Assembly (NCBI RefSeq): GCF_014653695.1
Contig: NZ_BNAR01000025.1
Coordinates: 41,179-105,178, forward strand
DNA: 64,000 bases
Reading direction: 5' to 3'
Source: Lentzea cavernae
GTDB taxonomy: Bacteria > Actinomycetota > Actinomycetes > Mycobacteriales > Pseudonocardiaceae
This document shows, piece by piece, positions 32,664-40,935 of the stretch (positions within the stretch are counted from its first letter, which is position 1; each line of letters starts with the position of its first letter). Both the position numbers and the translations under genes were made by a program. A model generated the notes under the pieces. That model was not told the DNA's origin and did not search any database. It saw nothing but the letters and a program-made list of their open reading frames with translations.

Positions 32664-33322
32664 GCCTTGCGCTTCACCATCTCGTTGATCCAGATCGGTG
32701 CGAACGGTGACGTGCAGCCCGGCGGTGTCGGGTAGTCCTTGAGGACCTCCAGGCGTTCGCCGATCTCCAGCGCACGGGCGCGCAACGAGGGGTGCTCGAT
32801 CCCGATCTGCGCCAGGCAGTGGTTCTGCGCCCACTGCAGGCGTTGCGGGGCGTCCTTCATGTCCTTCTCGACGATGTCGAGCAGACCGTCGAGGTCCAGG
32901 CCCTCGGGCTTCTTCGCCACCCGGTCGACGGTCAGCGCCCAGCCCGCGCTCGCGACCACCGGGTCCGCGTCGCCGAACCACAGCACGCGCAGCGCTTCGA
33001 CGTGCGGGCTCTTCTTCACTACGTAGTTCACGAGCCAGTCCTGCACCTTGGGGCGATCGGCCTGGCGCAGCATGGCGTCCAGCTCGTCGTGCGTGAACGC
33101 CTTGGGGCGGCAGATCAGCAGCGCCAGCAACCTGGCCGCGGTGTCCCCCGTCGCCCAGAGCTGCACGGCCAGGTCCTGCTGGGTCTTGAGGCGCTTCGCG
33201 ATCGCGCGGAGCTTGCCGAGGTTCACGCCGTGGTCGTCGCCGTGCTTCTCGTTCACGGCACGTGCTTTCGGGTCCTCCAGGGCCGCCAGTTCGGCCATCA
33301 GCCCGGTCACCGTCTCCGCCAC
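32660..33322 (-). CDS. DNA alkylation repair (AlkD-like) HEAT-repeat protein
   Basis: 220 residues from GTG 33322, all-helical. GVNLGKLRAIAKRLKTQQDLAVQLWATGDTAAR and WFGDADPVVASAGWALTVDR match the AlkD/HEAT pattern of monofunctional DNA glycosylases. The Trp/Asp positions of the active site look partly conserved. The C-terminus APIWINEMVKRKA is also typical of the group. Activity cannot be confirmed from sequence alone. No operon partners. Confidence 0.72.
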   Translation of the reverse strand: MAETVTGLMAELAALEDPKARAVNEKHGDDHGVNLGKLRAIAKRLKTQQDLAVQLWATGDTAARLLALLICRPKAFTHDELDAMLRQADRPKVQDWLVNYVVKKSPHVEALRVLWFGDADPVVASAGWALTVDRVAKKPEGLDLDGLLDIVEKDMKDAPQRLQWAQNHCLAQIGIEHPSLRARALEIGERLEVLKDYPTPPGCTSPFAPIWINEMVKRKA

Positions 33323-33371
33323 CGCTCGACCTCCCGTTCGCCACCGGTGCCCGACAGCCTACGAGCCGGAA

Positions 33372-33400
33372 CGCGGGCCGTGCGCTGGGCACGGCCCGCG
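33372..33400 (-). terminator. Terminator of ricin-type lectin gene
   Basis: CGCGGGCCGTGC (33372-33383) and GCACGGCCCGCG (33389-33400) form a perfect 12-bp stem with a 5-nt loop, 11 nt past the minus-strand stop at 33412. Confidence 0.7.
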
Positions 33401-33411
33401 AGAGGGGGCGG

Positions 33412-33933
33412 TCAGCCGATGGTGAACTCCTGGGCGCGGTGGGTGATGCAGGTGTTCTGGTGCAGCTTCGACTTGTTGCTGGTGTTCTTGCCCTCGATCT
33501 CGAGGCAGAGGCCGCTGTGACGCGCCCGGAACTTCAGCGTGCCGGTCGCCGTGGTCTCGACCAGGAACTGCTGGTTCCACTTGGTGGCGCTGCAGGTGTA
33601 CTGCGTGGCGTCCGCGGTCGGGTCCTGGCTCGAGTCCCAGATGTCGACGCACTTGGTGCTGTGCGCGACCTTCAGGCGCACGGCGCCACTGCCGTCGCCG
33701 ACCTGCTCCAGCGTCCACTGCTGGTGGGACTTGGTCGCGTCGCAGGTGTACTGGACGATCGCCGTCTTGTTCTCACGGCTGCCGTCGGCGACGTCGAGGC
33801 ACTTCGCGCTGTGCGCGTTCTGGATCAGGTCGTAGGTGACGGCCGCGGACGAGGTCCCCGCGCCGGTGAGCGCCATCGCGGCGGCGGCCAGCGCGATCAC
33901 GGCGCTGGAGCGGCGAAGAGAAGTCCTGGACAT
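33412..33933 (-). CDS. Secreted ricin B-type (beta-trefoil) lectin
   Basis: 173 residues from ATG 33933. A signal peptide (MSRTSLRRSSAVIALAAAAM... ending SSAAVTYD) is followed by one beta-trefoil. The three repeats each carry a CLDV/CVDI/CLEI strand and a QxW-type end: HQQW, NQQF and AQEF. The last two have Phe for Trp. Six Cys can form the usual intra-repeat disulfides. It has no attached enzyme, so it is a stand-alone carbohydrate-binding protein. It is divergent from the SARP gene. Confidence 0.88.
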   Translation of the reverse strand: MSRTSLRRSSAVIALAAAAMALTGAGTSSAAVTYDLIQNAHSAKCLDVADGSRENKTAIVQYTCDATKSHQQWTLEQVGDGSGAVRLKVAHSTKCVDIWDSSQDPTADATQYTCSATKWNQQFLVETTATGTLKFRARHSGLCLEIEGKNTSNKSKLHQNTCITHRAQEFTIG

Positions 33934-34031
33934 TGGTGCCCTCCGAAGGTCTGCTGTCGATCTGTCATCGCAGACGGTGGACCCCGGGTGTTCGGCGGGG
34001 ATTCGGTGATCGTGTGATCAGCAGGTCAGGC

Positions 34032-35711
34032 GTGGAGTTCCGACTGCTCGGCGACGTCGAGGTCCGCGTGGGCGGCGAGGTCGTGGACATCGGTCACGCG
34101 CGGCAGAGGTGCGTGCTGGCGGTGTTGCTGGTGGAGGTGAACAGGCTGGTGCCCGTCGACGTGCTCGTGGACCGGGTGTGGGGCGAGCACGTCCCGCAAC
34201 GGGCGCGCAACGCCGTCGCCGGGTACGTGTCGCGGTTGCGGCAGGTGCTCCCGGACGAGGTGCGGATCGTCGGGCGGCAGGGCGGGTACGTGGTGTGCGC
34301 CGATCCGATGTCGGTGGACCTGCACCGGTTCCACGCCCTCGTGGAACGGGCGCGGGTGGAGCCGGGCGAGACCGTGCTGGGCGAGGCGCTCGGGTTGTGG
34401 CGCGGTGAGCCGTTCTCCACTGTGGACACACCGTGGCTGGCCGAGGTGCGGACGGCGTTGGAGTCGCGCCGGTTCGCGGCCCTGCTGGACCGCAACGACC
34501 TGCTGCTGGAACGGGGACGGCACGCGGAGCTGCTGGCGGAGCTGGAGGTGACGGCGGCGGCGTTCCCGCTCGACGAACGGCTGGCGGGGCAGCTGGTGCT
34601 GGCGTTGTACCGCAGCGGGCGGCAGGCGGACGCGTTGCTGCGCTACGAACAGGTCCGGGTGCGGCTGGCCCAGGAGCTCGGTGCCGATCCCGGGCCTGCT
34701 CTGCGGTCGCTGCACCAGAGAATCCTCAGGGCGGACGTGGCCGTGCCGCGGCAGTTGCCCGTGCCGCCGCGGTCGTTCGTGGGACGGGAACGCGAACTGG
34801 CCGCACTCGACGCCGCGCTGGCCGCCGGGCACCGGATCGTGGCGGTGACCGGTCCCGCGGGGGTGGGGAAGACGGCGCTCGCGCTGCACTGGGCACATCG
34901 CGCCGCCGACCGGTTCCCGGACGGGCAGGTGTACGTCGACCTGCGCCGCACGGCCGAGCCGGTGGTGGCCGGCAGGCGCTCGGTGGTCCTGCTGGACAAC
35001 GCCCGTGACGCGGACCAGGTGCGGTCGCTGCTGCGCGCGGCCCCCGGATGCCTGGTCGTGGTCACCAGCCGGGATCGGCTCACCGGCCTGGTCGCGGTGG
35101 ACGGCGCGCAGCCCGTTCCGGTCGACCTGATGTCCGCGGAGGACTCACGTGCCCTGCTCGCCGATCGGCTCGGGACCCGTGCCGACCCCGCGGCCGTGGC
35201 CGAGGTCGTCTCGCGCTGCGCGGGCCTGCCGCTCGCGCTGACCGTCGTGGCCGCGCGGGTCGCCTGCACCGGCTTCGGGCTGGAGGAGATCGCCGCCGAA
35301 CTGCGCGACGGGCTCGACGCGTTCGACGGCGGTGACCCGGCCACGGACCTCCGCACGGTGTTCTCCTGGTCGTACCGCGCGCTGGGACCGGAGGCCGCCC
35401 GGCTGTTCCGGTTGCTCGGCCTGCACCCCGGCCAGGAGATCTCCGTGGAGAACGCCGCCGCGCTGCTCGGAACGCGGCACGTCCGGCCGGTGCTGGCGGA
35501 GCTGACCCGCGCGAACCTGCTCGCCGAACGCCGCCCCGGCCGGTACTTCCTGCACGGCCTCCTGCACGCCTACGCCGCCGAACTCAGTCGCTCAGCGCCG
35601 CGACCACCGGGCACTGCTCCCGCACGCCGTTCTCCGCGACGTCGAGCAACGCGAGGCGCACCCGGTCCAGGTCGCGCATCCGCTGCTCGATCTCGGCGAC
35701 CTTGCCGGTGA
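34032..35711 (+). CDS. AfsR/SARP-family regulator, C-terminally truncated
   Basis: About 559 residues. GTG 34032 gives VEFRLLGDVEVRVGG, the usual SARP start; GTG 34014 is an alternative. Residues ~1-95 form the OmpR-type winged HTH (DRVWGEHVPQRARNAVAGYV), ~100-245 the BTAD (DERLAGQLVLALYRSGRQADAL) and ~260-515 NB-ARC with P-loop VTGPAGVGKTALALHW and GLPLALTVVAARV. After FLHGLLHAYAAELS the frame loses homology. The last ~40 residues are Arg/Pro-rich and lie antisense over the MerR gene. The TPR domain usual in AfsR is missing, suggesting 3' truncation. Confidence 0.85.
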   Translation: MEFRLLGDVEVRVGGEVVDIGHARQRCVLAVLLVEVNRLVPVDVLVDRVWGEHVPQRARNAVAGYVSRLRQVLPDEVRIVGRQGGYVVCADPMSVDLHRFHALVERARVEPGETVLGEALGLWRGEPFSTVDTPWLAEVRTALESRRFAALLDRNDLLLERGRHAELLAELEVTAAAFPLDERLAGQLVLALYRSGRQADALLRYEQVRVRLAQELGADPGPALRSLHQRILRADVAVPRQLPVPPRSFVGRERELAALDAALAAGHRIVAVTGPAGVGKTALALHWAHRAADRFPDGQVYVDLRRTAEPVVAGRRSVVLLDNARDADQVRSLLRAAPGCLVVVTSRDRLTGLVAVDGAQPVPVDLMSAEDSRALLADRLGTRADPAAVAEVVSRCAGLPLALTVVAARVACTGFGLEEIAAELRDGLDAFDGGDPATDLRTVFSWSYRALGPEAARLFRLLGLHPGQEISVENAAALLGTRHVRPVLAELTRANLLAERRPGRYFLHGLLHAYAAELSRSAPRPPGTAPARRSPRRRATRGAPGPGRASAARSRRPCR

Positions 35712-35949
35712 CGACCTCGCCCACGTCGGGCTTGGCGGAAGCGGTGAGGAGCTGCTCTACCTCGGTGAGCGTGAAGCCGAGCCGTGCGGCGCGGCGGATG
35801 AACTTCAACCGCCGCAACGCCTCGTGGTCGTAGTGGCGGTAGCCGCCGCGGGTGCGGGCCGTGGGCACGACGAGGCCGCGGCGCTCGTAGAACCGCACGG
35901 TGCTGATGCCCACCCCGGCGGCCCGGGCCAGTTCGGATATGCGCACCAC
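35584..35949 (-). CDS. MerR-family regulator
   Basis: 121 residues from GTG 35949. The MerR HTH reads MVRISELARAAGVGISTVRFYERRGLV, with wing RTRGGYRHYDHEALRRLKFI. A dimerisation helix follows (EVVTGKVAEIEQRMRDLDRVRLALLDVAE). The C-terminus has one Cys (REQCPVV), too few for the classic mercury site. It follows the small membrane-protein gene by 6 nt and is co-transcribed from a MerR-type promoter at 36323-36354, so it probably autoregulates. Its 3' end overlaps the SARP tail by 128 nt. Confidence 0.88.
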   Translation of the reverse strand: MVRISELARAAGVGISTVRFYERRGLVVPTARTRGGYRHYDHEALRRLKFIRRAARLGFTLTEVEQLLTASAKPDVGEVVTGKVAEIEQRMRDLDRVRLALLDVAENGVREQCPVVAALSD

Positions 35950-35955
35950 CGGAAG

Positions 35956-36315
35956 CTACCTCCGCAGCAACGCGCGCAGCTGTGCCGCGCCCCAGAACAG
36001 CTCCAGGGCGAGGAACCCGGCGAGCGCGGGGGTGTGGCCCTGCCACAGCGCCCACGTGAACCAGCCGCAGAAGAGGGCCCGCCCGATGGTGTCGGCGGTG
36101 ATCAGCAGTCGTTCGGGGCGCAGCCAGCGCACGATCGACCACATCACCACGACCGTGCCGAACAGGGTGGAGAACAGGAGGGTGTGCGAGGTGTGGGGCG
36201 TGCCGAGCACGTCCAGGGCCAGTGCGCCGGTCCAGGGCGTGACGAACACGATGCTCGCCACCAGGTCGTACAGCGCTCCGGCGCGGCCCCAGCGGGCCAC
36301 GTGATCTTGGGTCAT
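35956..36315 (-). CDS. Four-helix membrane protein under MerR control
   Basis: About 119 residues from ATG 36315, which starts MTQDHVARWGRAGALYDLV. Four hydrophobic segments: LVASIVFVTPWTGALALDVL, LLFSTLFGTVVVMWSIVRWL, IGRALFCGWFTWALWQG and ALAGFLALELFWGAAQL. Family not recognised, though actinomycete DoxX-like small proteins look similar. The expected transcription start falls at or next to the ATG, so the mRNA is probably leaderless. Confidence 0.7.
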   Translation of the reverse strand: MTQDHVARWGRAGALYDLVASIVFVTPWTGALALDVLGTPHTSHTLLFSTLFGTVVVMWSIVRWLRPERLLITADTIGRALFCGWFTWALWQGHTPALAGFLALELFWGAAQLRALLRR

Positions 36316-36322
36316 GGCGACC

Positions 36323-36354
36323 ACGATGGGCTCTGCACCACGGTGCAGGGTCAA
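36323..36354 (-). promoter_or_regulatory. MerR-type promoter/operator
   Basis: On the minus strand TTGACC (36354-36349) is a -35 box and CATCGT (36328-36323) a weak -10, separated by 20 bp. The spacer holds the 16-nt dyad CTGCACCACGGTGCAG (36333-36348). A long spacer with a central dyad is the hallmark of promoters untwisted by MerR activators. Confidence 0.7.
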
Positions 36355-36400
36355 GTCCCCGCTACCGTTGCCGGGAACTTCGCCGAGCCGAGGGAGACGA

Positions 36401-37138
36401 GTGACCGGCCAGATCGTGCGCCACGCCGGCCAGGTCGAGGCCGTGCGCGTGCGGTTCGCGGCCGTGCACGAGGCCAGCGCTGTCGTCGTCGGCGACGAGA
36501 CGGTCTACGGGCGGCTGTGCCGGTGGATCATCGACACCGTTCTCGAGAAGCACGCCCGGCAGGACGAGCTCGTGTCCTACGTCGAGGAGAACCTGCGCCT
36601 GATCGTGGCAGGCCTGCACGACCTCTACGGGGTGCGGCGGCCCGCGCCGGATCCCGTGCGGGAGGCGGCGCTGCCGTCGCTGGTCGCGCCGGTCGAGCAC
36701 TCGGCGCGGGCGGCGATGGAGCGGATCGGGCCGCTGCGGGACGTGCTCGACGACCTCACCGGACTGCCGGACGTCATCGCCGCGCACGCCAGGACCTGGT
36801 ACACCATCGCGGCCGAGCAGCAGGCCATGGCCGACGAGCTGGAAGCGTTCCTGGAGCAGGACCCGCCCGAGTGGACCGGCGCCGCCGAGCACGTGCGGTT
36901 GATGGGGCACAACGTCGAGGCGATCCGGGGACTCGGGTCGGTGTCGGCGGCGTTCGGGGAGATCACCGAGAGCGTCGGGGTGCTCGTCGCGCAGACCCGG
37001 AGGCTCGTGCGGGAGCTGGTGATCAGCCTGGCCGTGGCGCCGACGGACGCGACGCTGTGGCGGCTGGCGTGCCGGATCGCGGTGTACGGGGTGGCGCTGA
37101 ACGCCACCCTCACGCACCTGGAGGACCGGCTCGCCTAG
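36401..37138 (+). CDS. Hypothetical helical protein, WXG100/EspC-like N-terminus
   Basis: 245 residues from GTG 36401, with AGGGAG upstream. The protein is almost wholly alpha-helical. The N-terminal ~90 residues (QIVRHAGQVEAVRVRFAAVHEAS, LCRWIIDTVLEKHARQDELV, YVEENLRLIVAGL) resemble EspC/WXG100-like helical-hairpin proteins seen with actinobacterial type VII secretion. The rest is helical with no motif. There is no signal peptide, and no ESX genes are in the window, so the link is tentative. The gene converges on a small membrane-protein gene, overlapping by 4 nt. Confidence 0.6.
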   Translation: MTGQIVRHAGQVEAVRVRFAAVHEASAVVVGDETVYGRLCRWIIDTVLEKHARQDELVSYVEENLRLIVAGLHDLYGVRRPAPDPVREAALPSLVAPVEHSARAAMERIGPLRDVLDDLTGLPDVIAAHARTWYTIAAEQQAMADELEAFLEQDPPEWTGAAEHVRLMGHNVEAIRGLGSVSAAFGEITESVGVLVAQTRRLVRELVISLAVAPTDATLWRLACRIAVYGVALNATLTHLEDRLA

Positions 37139-37356
37139 GCGGCGGCGCGGCGGGCCGCCTTGCGGCGGGCGATCTGCGGCAGGAACCACATGTAGACGCC
37201 CGTTCCCATCAGGACGAACAACGGCAGCAGCGGCACGTACGACACCCACACCATTTCCGCGTTGACCGTGAGCGCGACGGCCGTGAACACCACGGTGGCC
37301 ATGAAGACCATGCTCACCACGCGGTGGAACTGGCGGATTCCCTTGCTGCCGGTCAT
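37135..37356 (-). CDS. Small two-helix membrane protein
   Basis: 73 residues from ATG 37356, which follows an AGGAGGA-like site. Helices are at ~12-32 (VVSMVFMATVVFTAVALTV) and ~38-58 (VSYVPLLPLFVLMGTGVYMW). The tail is strongly basic (RRKAARRAAA), placing it in the cytoplasm. It resembles DUF-type transmembrane proteins found singly in actinobacteria. Function unknown. Confidence 0.7.
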   Translation of the reverse strand: MTGSKGIRQFHRVVSMVFMATVVFTAVALTVNAEMVWVSYVPLLPLFVLMGTGVYMWFLPQIARRKAARRAAA

Positions 37357-37450
37357 GTTCGTCCTCCTGGGGTCGGTGGTGGGGACAACGGTAGGAGCAG
37401 GTGCTCAGCCGTGCTTCTCGATTCCTGACCGGCTAGTACCCTCGGGCGCC

Positions 37451-40192
37451 ATGCGGTCCCCGGTGCTGGTCGGTCGTGACGAGGAGACCTCGGCGCTGCG
37501 GGCCGCGGTCACCCAGGCCGAGCATGGTCGCGGTGGCGCGGTGTTCCTGGTCGGGGAACCGGGAATCGGCAAGTCCCGGCTGGCGTCCGAGGTGACCGGC
37601 CATGCCGCGCAACGCGGATTCCGGGTGCTCAAAGGACGAGCGAGTCGCGCGGTTCCGATGAGGGCGTTGTGCGAAGCGGTCCTGTCCGCGTTCCGCAAGG
37701 CCGGCGCACCGGACGAGAAGCAGCTCGGCGCGTACCTGCCCGTGCTGCTGCGGATGACACCGGACGCGCCGGCGAGCGTGCCGGACCCGGCCGTGGTCAG
37801 GGCCGAGGCCGTGCTGCGGTTGCTCACGGCCGAGAAAACCGTTCTGCTGCTGGAAGATCTCCATGAAGCGGACGGCGAGACGCTGGCCGTCGTCGACTAC
37901 CTGCTCGACAACCTCGCGGACGAGCCCGTCCTGGTGCTGGCCACGGCGCGGCCGCATCCCGATGGCGCGCAACGACTCGCGGACGAGGCCACCGCCCGCC
38001 GCACGGCGACGACGCTGCGGTTGGGCGGACTGGACGCCGGCGAGGTCGCCGAGCTCGCCCGCCACTGCCTGGGCGAGCCCGCGCCGGACGACGTGCTCCG
38101 GCACCTCGCAGAGGTGTCCGACGGTGTGCCGTTCGTCGTGGAGGAGCTGGTCAACGGAGACCTGCGGGCCGTGCCGCCCACGGTCGCGGCGGCCACGGTG
38201 CGGCGGGTCGACGCGCTCGGGGCCGAGTGCGCGGAGGTGCTCGAAGCCGCCGCGATCTTCGGCCGGACGTTCCCGCTCGACGTCGTCACTGCCCTCGCCA
38301 ACAGCGCGGACGTGCCGATGTTGTTGCAGGAGGCCGAATGCGCGCAGCTCGTGCACGGCCACCAGTTCCGGCACGCGCTGACCGCCGACGCGATCACCGG
38401 CCGGATGACGCCGGCGGCGCGTGCGGCGCTCGCTCGCAGGGCCGCCGGTGCCGCGGAGGCGTTGCGGCCCGGCGAACTGGAGTTGATCGCCGAGCTGTGG
38501 GAGGCGGGCGGCGAGACGGCGAAGGCCGTGGGGTGCCTGGTGCGGGCCGGAAGGCACGCCGCCGCGCTCGGCCGGTTCGGCACCGCCGTCGAGCTGCTCG
38601 AACGCGGCCAGGCGCTGACGGCCGATCCGGACCTCACCGCGGACCTGCTCGGCGCGCTCGCCGCCGTCCTGCCGCTGGCCGCGGTCGTCGTCCCCGCCGA
38701 CAACGGGGCGAGGGCCTTCGCGCTGGGAGAACGGCTCCAGCAGGCGCTGACGGCATCGCACGCCGCGCCGGAACGCCGGGCGGCCGTGCGGCTCGCGCAG
38801 GCCAGGGTCGCCGCCGTCGCGGGGCAGTGGGAGCGCGGCCTCGACCTGCTCGCGACGGCCAAGGAGACGTGCGCGGAGGCCGACGTCGTCAAAGCGGCTC
38901 TGCTGCTGGGCCTCAACCAGCTCGACCTGTTGCCCAAGGCCCGTGCGCTCGCCGAACGCGCTGCCGCCACGGGCACCCCGGAGATCGTCTGCGAAGCCCT
39001 CGAAGTGCTCACCCGCTGCACGCGAGGGCAGGACCTCGCCGAGGCGCGCCAGCACATCCAGCGCTGGTTGCACACGGCCGAACAGCACGGGCTCGCGGCG
39101 TGGCGGCTGCGGGCGTTGCTGGAACTGGGCATCACCGACAAGTACCTGACCGCCGGCGTCGACACGCTGCTGGCCGCCCGCCAGGCCGCGCTCGACAGCG
39201 GCGCGATCGTCATCCTGATCGCCGCCGACCTGCACCTGGGCGGGACGTACCTGGTGCGCGGCGAGTACGAGGAGTCCGCGCGGTACGGCGCGAGCGCGGG
39301 GGAGGCCGCCGAGAAGCTGGGCCTGCACGCGCTGAAGTCGCTGGCCGTCGCGATCGAGGCGGGCATCGCGGCCATGCACGGTGACCGGAAGGCGACCGAC
39401 AAGGCCTTGGCGCGGCTGCGCGACCACGGCGGGTCCGAGGAGATCTGGTCGTACAGCTCGGCGGTCTGCGCGGTGATGGAGGAGCGGTACGACCGCGCGC
39501 TGGCCGAGTTCGACGAGGTGGAGAAGGCCGTCGCGGAACCGCGCATCCTGCGCGGCACCTTCTACCAGGGCCCGCGGCTGCTGGTGCGGGTCGCGCTCGG
39601 CCTCGCGGGCAGGCCGGAGTTCGACCGGCTCGCCGAGTCGCACCTCTCGCAGGTCCGGCTGCACCGCACGTACTTCGCGTGGAGCCGCGCGATCCTGCTG
39701 GGCCGCGAGGGCCAGGTGGCCCTGGCGAACGCGGCGGCGGCCGAGGCGCTGGAGCTGAGCACCGGTCTCGGCCTGCCCCGCCACCTCGGCCTGAGGCTCG
39801 CCGGACCGAGAGCGCTGGCGGACGGCTGGGGCGAGCCGCTGGAGTGGCTGCGCGAGGCGGAGGAGCACTACCACCAGGCAGGCGTGCCCGCCGTGGCCGC
39901 CGCCTGCCGGGCCGTGCTGCGCGAGGCCGGCGCCCCGAGGCAACGACGCCGCCGCGACCACGAGACCGTGCCGCCCGCACTGCGCAGGGCGGGCGTCACC
40001 GTCCGCGAGTACGAGGTGCTGCGCCTGGTCGTGGAGCGGTTCGGCAACGCCGAGATCGCCGAACGGCTGTTCCTGTCCCCGCGCACGGTCGAACGCCACG
40101 TCGCGAGCCTCAAGGCCCGCACCGGCCGCCAGAGCCGTGCCGACCTGATCACGCACGCCCGCCCGTTAATTGGGGGCTCCGCCCCCATGTGA
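37451..40192 (+). CDS. LAL-type LuxR-family regulator (large ATP-binding)
   Basis: 913 residues from ATG 37451. The AAA domain has Walker A VFLVGEPGIGKSRLASEV and Walker B KTVLLLEDLHEADGETL. A long helical TPR-like middle (~400-830) senses effectors or proteins in this family. The C-terminal LuxR HTH (~850-910) is VTVREYEVLRLVVERFGNAEIAERLFLSPRTVERHVASLKARTGR. LAL proteins activate maltose or secondary-metabolite genes. The last codons run through the palindrome GGGGGCTCCGCCCCC, encoding GGSAPM. Confidence 0.9.
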   Translation: MRSPVLVGRDEETSALRAAVTQAEHGRGGAVFLVGEPGIGKSRLASEVTGHAAQRGFRVLKGRASRAVPMRALCEAVLSAFRKAGAPDEKQLGAYLPVLLRMTPDAPASVPDPAVVRAEAVLRLLTAEKTVLLLEDLHEADGETLAVVDYLLDNLADEPVLVLATARPHPDGAQRLADEATARRTATTLRLGGLDAGEVAELARHCLGEPAPDDVLRHLAEVSDGVPFVVEELVNGDLRAVPPTVAAATVRRVDALGAECAEVLEAAAIFGRTFPLDVVTALANSADVPMLLQEAECAQLVHGHQFRHALTADAITGRMTPAARAALARRAAGAAEALRPGELELIAELWEAGGETAKAVGCLVRAGRHAAALGRFGTAVELLERGQALTADPDLTADLLGALAAVLPLAAVVVPADNGARAFALGERLQQALTASHAAPERRAAVRLAQARVAAVAGQWERGLDLLATAKETCAEADVVKAALLLGLNQLDLLPKARALAERAAATGTPEIVCEALEVLTRCTRGQDLAEARQHIQRWLHTAEQHGLAAWRLRALLELGITDKYLTAGVDTLLAARQAALDSGAIVILIAADLHLGGTYLVRGEYEESARYGASAGEAAEKLGLHALKSLAVAIEAGIAAMHGDRKATDKALARLRDHGGSEEIWSYSSAVCAVMEERYDRALAEFDEVEKAVAEPRILRGTFYQGPRLLVRVALGLAGRPEFDRLAESHLSQVRLHRTYFAWSRAILLGREGQVALANAAAAEALELSTGLGLPRHLGLRLAGPRALADGWGEPLEWLREAEEHYHQAGVPAVAAACRAVLREAGAPRQRRRRDHETVPPALRRAGVTVREYEVLRLVVERFGNAEIAERLFLSPRTVERHVASLKARTGRQSRADLITHARPLIGGSAPM
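40172..40186. repeat. Palindromic GC repeat inside LAL gene 3' end
   Basis: GGGGGCTCCGCCCCC shares its last 13 bases with 1696-1708. Here it is translated as the last residues before TGA, suggesting the element inserted at or created the gene end. Confidence 0.55.
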
Positions 40193-40225
40193 GCGGCCTG
40201 ACCACGAGGAAGACTCACCGAGCAG

Positions 40226-40265
40226 CCGGCGGCGCTGAACTCGGAGGGGTGTTCAGCGCCGCCGG
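40226..40265. terminator. Perfect 15-bp hairpin between LAL and RibD-like genes
   Basis: CCGGCGGCGCTGAAC (40226-40240) pairs perfectly with GTTCAGCGCCGCCGG (40251-40265) across a 10-nt loop. It is probably the LAL gene terminator; no U-run follows. Confidence 0.65.
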
Positions 40266-40362
40266 GACTCATGACGGAAACTTCCTCAGCGCGAGATGTC
40301 GATTCCCGTCATCTCCGTTCGACGCACTGATGACAGCAAGCGCGAACACCGAGGAGAACCAG

Positions 40363-40935
40363 ATGCGCACCCTGATCGCCACCGCCTTCGTCTCTCTCGA
40401 CGGCGTCGTCGAGGCCCCCGGCGGCGAGCCCGGTCACCGCAGCGCCGGCTGGACCTTCCAGGACATCGAGTTCGACGAGGCCGCCTACGAGATCAAGGGT
40501 CGTGAGCAGGAAGAAGCCGCGGCGATGATGATGGGCCGCGTCAGCTACGAGGCCTTCGCCCCGGTGTGGCCGACGCTCGACTACTTCCCGCAGTACAACG
40601 CGATGCCGAAGTTCGTCGTCTCCAGCACGTTGAAGGAGGACCAGCTCGTCGACAACTGGGGCGACATCACGATCCTCCGGTCGCTCGACGACGTGGCCGC
40701 GCTGAAGGAGACCGAGGGCGGCCCGATCTCCATCCACGGCAGCGCGACGCTCAACCGCAACCTGTCCGACGCGGGCCTGATCGACCGCTACCACCTGCTG
40801 GTGTTCCCGGTGCTGCTCGGCGCGGGCAAGCGCCTGTTCAGCCAGACCGACAAGGACAAGCAGCAGCTGAAGGTCGTCGAGAGCGAGTCGTACTCCAACG
40901 GCATTCAGAAGCTGGTCTACGACGTCGTGCGCTGA
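40363..40935 (+). CDS. RibD C-terminal / dihydrofolate-reductase-like protein
   Basis: 190 residues from ATG 40363, preceded by GAGGAGA. The fold pattern is clear: IATAFVSLDGVVEAPGG, MMMGRVSYEAFAPVW, KFVVSSTL, ISIHGSATLNRNLSDAGLIDRYHLLVFPVLLGAGKRLF. This is the YyaP/RibD_C group of NADPH-binding reductases, common in actinomycetes and mostly uncharacterised. It overlaps the convergent HAD gene by 19 nt. Confidence 0.85.
   Translation: MRTLIATAFVSLDGVVEAPGGEPGHRSAGWTFQDIEFDEAAYEIKGREQEEAAAMMMGRVSYEAFAPVWPTLDYFPQYNAMPKFVVSSTLKEDQLVDNWGDITILRSLDDVAALKETEGGPISIHGSATLNRNLSDAGLIDRYHLLVFPVLLGAGKRLFSQTDKDKQQLKVVESESYSNGIQKLVYDVVR

Noticed and set aside
37433..40156. 907-codon minus-strand open frame
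   Set aside because: Antisense to the LAL regulator, whose Walker and HTH motifs are unmistakable.
40296..40362. In-frame upstream extension of the RibD-like gene
   Set aside because: ATG 40363 has a clear GAGGAGA ribosome site and begins at the family N-terminus; the upstream residues show no similarity.
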